From Bdellovibrionales bacterium (GTDB taxonomy: Bacteria; Bdellovibrionota; Bdellovibrionia; Bdellovibrionales; UBA1609): a stretch of DNA of 7,755 nucleotides. Shown here piece by piece: positions 5,899 through 7,755 of this stretch (positions are counted from its first letter, which is position 1; every line of letters begins with the position of its first letter). The notes under the pieces are model-generated. The model searched no databases. It saw only the letters and a list, made by a program, of their open reading frames with translations, and was not told where the DNA came from. The DNA lies in contig JAGRAB010000233.1 of NCBI GenBank assembly GCA_020435085.1, positions 1 to 7,755 of the forward strand, given 5' to 3'. The position numbers and the translations under genes were made by a program.

Positions 5899-6065
5899 TT
5901 ATAGCCGCACTCATTTATTTTATTTCAAAGCATTATTAAATTTCGTTTGCGGTCGCAGCTCGTCTCCCGAAATGCATCATTTCATGCTGCATTTCAAGAT
6001 ACGCCCTGCGCGCCACTTGAAGATTTCATAATGCTTTGAAATAAAATAAATGAGTGCGGCTATAA
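5899..6065. repeat. 167-bp foldback with perfect 38-bp inverted arms between convergent genes
   Basis: Left arm 5899-5936 and right arm 6028-6065 are exact reverse complements; after a single mismatch the inner match continues for four more bases. The 91-nt loop (5937-6027) is more GC-rich than the flanks and has an internal 8-bp stem, GAAATGCA (5969-5976) with TGCATTTC (5988-5995). The right arm contains the hyuB stop codon (6060-6062), so the left arm carries an inverted copy of the hyuB 3' end. It lies between the ilvA stop and hyuB, so it would fold at the 3' end of both transcripts and could act as a shared bidirectional terminator or mRNA end protector. There is no U-tract on either side and no flanking duplication. 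The arms are unrelated in sequence to those at 2389-2508. Confidence 0.92.
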
Positions 6066-7550
6066 ATTCTCGTCGTCAGTTTCAATCACTTCGCCGTAGC
6101 CACCACCTCCGGCAGAATTCATAATAATTTGAGTGTTTTTGCTGATTTTTCTGGTTCCAATAAGGTCGAGTTTTTCTTTCGCTTGTCCAGGAGCATGAAT
6201 AAATATTTCTGCAGGACTTGCGGATTTTCCCCCCATAATTCCTTCAGGTTTTGACTTAGGAGGAGAAATAGCCCAAGTGACTTCACCCTCTTGTAAAACT
6301 TCGAGAATACGAGTGACACCATTTCCACCTTTTTTATTTCCACTTCCACCAGAGTTTTGGCGATATCCATTAGAGACAATTCGAATTGGCATAAGAGACT
6401 CAGCAGCTTCAATGGATGGAAATAAGTGACTGCGCTTCCAAAGGTCAAGCCCAGAAATACCATCTTTGTCAGAAGAAGCAGCAACTCCAGACTCTAAAAA
6501 ATCAAAGTAGTGCGTGTGAGATCCAAAATCAATTTCAAGTGAGCATTGAGAAAAACCACTTTGGGCGACTTTTTTGCGTGGGTCGATAGTGCCAATAAGC
6601 TGAGTGACTAAAGAAGCAATTAAAGCCACACCATCAGTGAGGCCCAAAAAGACAGGTTCTGGGTATTTTGCATTGACGATAGAACCCTGTGGAGCCACAA
6701 CATCAATTGTTTTTAATGTTCCTGCATTCATAGGAATAGATGCATTTAAACAGGAGTAAAGAGCTCCTGCGCAAGCCCCCAAGGTGGCTGTATCGGTTAA
6801 GTGCAAGGTTTTTGAGGCTGTTGTATTTGTGAAATCAAAAGTGGCCTTATCATCAAAAACTTCAATGCAAAGGGCAATCTTCTCTTGTTGTTCGCGAAGT
6901 GAAAGTTCAATTTGTGCTTCACCAATAGTAATATCAGAAATCGCTTTTCGAGCTCTTTCGTATGAGGTTTTGTGAAATTCAGCGATTAATTTTTTATTGA
7001 GCTTGATACCGGTTTTGGCAAAGCTCGTTTTTAGGTTTTGATGAGCCCGACACATTTTTTCAATAGCTAATGTCATATAAGTTTTAAAATATTTAGGGCA
7101 TTGTGGGTGAGACTCTAAAATATCGAAAAACTCTTTGTTCAACTCACCGTTAATATAAATAGGAGAAGGAGGAATACGAATACCCTCTTCCTCAATTGTA
7201 CTCGTTGAGCGAAGACGTGGTTTGAATGCGACACGGTTACATAAAAGAAGTTTTGTAGAGTCAGCTTTGCGAGGTCCGTATGAGATTTCGACTGCCATGA
7301 TAAGTGTCATTGTTGATAATGTTGCCCCCCCACTATAGGGGTCATTGAGAAGAATGACATCACCATCGTTAATATTCATATATTTATCACTAATAAGTGC
7401 TGCCGATGGAAAGGTCCCGATATCGGTGAGAGTTTGGCATTTTAATGCCAATGCTTGCCCATCGCTATCAATGAGTGCGCCACTATAAAACTCAGCAAGA
7501 GAACCAGTAAAAATTTTATTGAGAAGGGATGCTGTAAAAAAAGAGTTCAT
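6060..7550 (-). CDS. hyuB: Hydantoinase B/oxoprolinase-family protein, divergent
   Basis: Homologue of the HyuB subunit that, with HyuA, forms ATP-dependent hydantoinases, 5-oxoprolinase and related carboxylases. Family landmarks: NDPYSGG (69-75), EEGIRIPP (121-128), the NAGTLKTIDVVAPQGS segment (275-290), PEPVF (297-301), NGYRQNSGGSG (394-404), KKGGNGVTR (406-414) and a C-terminal GGGGYGE (481-487). At 496 residues it is somewhat shorter than the usual 500-600, and the shortfall is at the N-terminus, where the normal opening segment is missing. The usual HxPxHLG, GGTHxxD and HHxDxGG motifs read TLTDIG, GGATLST and NRVAFKPR here, so the expected His/Asp metal ligands are absent. It may have lost the family's metal-dependent chemistry. 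The ATG overlaps the HyuA-like stop as TAATG, with GGAG 10 nt upstream. The substrate is unknown. Confidence 0.88.
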   Translation of the reverse strand: MNSFFTASLLNKIFTGSLAEFYSGALIDSDGQALALKCQTLTDIGTFPSAALISDKYMNINDGDVILLNDPYSGGATLSTMTLIMAVEISYGPRKADSTKLLLCNRVAFKPRLRSTSTIEEEGIRIPPSPIYINGELNKEFFDILESHPQCPKYFKTYMTLAIEKMCRAHQNLKTSFAKTGIKLNKKLIAEFHKTSYERARKAISDITIGEAQIELSLREQQEKIALCIEVFDDKATFDFTNTTASKTLHLTDTATLGACAGALYSCLNASIPMNAGTLKTIDVVAPQGSIVNAKYPEPVFLGLTDGVALIASLVTQLIGTIDPRKKVAQSGFSQCSLEIDFGSHTHYFDFLESGVAASSDKDGISGLDLWKRSHLFPSIEAAESLMPIRIVSNGYRQNSGGSGNKKGGNGVTRILEVLQEGEVTWAISPPKSKPEGIMGGKSASPAEIFIHAPGQAKEKLDLIGTRKISKNTQIIMNSAGGGGYGEVIETDDENL

Positions 7551-7755
7551 TAAAATAAGTCTCCATTTTTTAGAGCACCAGCTGTTAACGGAAATTCAAA
7601 AAGTTCGTCGACTTCAATGTTTGAAATATCATGGTATTTACTAAAAAGGTGTTTCATTGCTTTTGCTAGGGGACCGGTAAAGTAAACGTGTTCTTGATTT
7701 CGAATATCATTAGCGATTAAAAAAGTTGTTTCTTTCAAAGTGAACTCGAGTAAGT
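7550..7755 (-). CDS. hyuA: C-terminal fragment of a HyuA-like (hydantoinase A/oxoprolinase) gene, runs off the window
   Basis: The frame is open from the right edge of the window to a TAA at 7550-7552, giving 67 codons; an internal TTG at 7736-7738 is not a real start because the frame continues upstream without a stop. The visible segment contains VYFTGPLAKAMKHLF and ends EFPLTAGALKNGDLF, resembling the C-terminal ATPase-fold tail of HyuA proteins, where a hydrophobic strand leads to a T/G-G/P turn and a later GAL motif. The similarity is moderate; the stronger argument is the one-base TAATG overlap with a HyuB-family gene, the standard partner. The catalytic and nucleotide-binding parts lie outside the window, so activity cannot be judged. 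Confidence 0.65.
   Translation of the reverse strand, partial: LLEFTLKETTFLIANDIRNQEHVYFTGPLAKAMKHLFSKYHDISNIEVDELFEFPLTAGALKNGDLF

Noticed and set aside
5937..6025. Short reverse-strand open stretch in the foldback loop (about 28 codons ending at a stop inside 5937-5945)
   Set aside because: No ribosome binding site and no recognisable product; it is more likely a by-product of the GC-rich loop.
5899..6065. Classical MITE or insertion-sequence remnant
   Set aside because: No flanking target duplication, no transposase fragment, and arms unrelated to those of the other foldback.
7550..7738. Stand-alone 62-residue protein starting at a TTG
   Set aside because: The frame stays open to the window edge and the sequence resembles a HyuA C-terminus, so it is the end of a longer gene.

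Overview
The window is about 7.8 kb of AT-rich chromosomal DNA (roughly 40% G+C by eye) from a Gram-negative bacterium. An exported protein ending in a C-terminal Phe with an outer-membrane barrel pattern supports the Gram-negative call. The gene mix, including a glycolytic operon run together with a small envelope protein, would suit a Bdellovibrio/Bacteriovorax-like lineage, but that placement is a guess. There is no rRNA, tRNA, CRISPR array, transposase or phage gene.

Left part (1-4112, + strand): a central-glycolysis cluster. gap starts at a GTG behind a strong ribosome binding site. pgk follows 2 nt later. After a 304-bp spacer dominated by a long perfect foldback come tpiA and, overlapping it by ATGA, an unrecognised 225-residue protein with a signal peptide and about eight predicted outer-membrane beta strands. 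GAPDH, PGK and TPI form the triose-phosphate/1,3-bisphosphoglycerate segment of glycolysis and gluconeogenesis. The active-site residues checked are present in all three. The GAPDH cofactor pocket departs from the classical NAD-specific pattern.

Middle (4113-5868, + strand): a 302-bp non-coding stretch holds a weak terminator candidate and several small hairpins and palindromes. Then come a 74-residue CxxC/CxxC zinc-ribbon protein and, 8 nt later, a single-ACT threonine ammonia-lyase (ilvA/tdcB type), apparently co-transcribed.

Right part (5869-7755): a convergent pair on the - strand, the C-terminal end of a HyuA-like gene and a complete HyuB-like gene, joined by a TAATG stop/start overlap. 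The HyuB-like protein has a short N-terminus and lacks the His/Asp motifs usual in the family. Between it and ilvA lies a second foldback with perfect 38-bp arms, one of which contains the hyuB stop codon.

The most unusual structures are the two foldbacks (2389-2508 and 5899-6065). They have perfect 30- and 38-bp arms of unrelated sequence, loops of 60-91 nt containing minor hairpins, no visible target duplications and no U-tract. The GC-rich first 51 bases of the window share short ordered blocks with the second loop and may belong to a third copy cut by the window edge.
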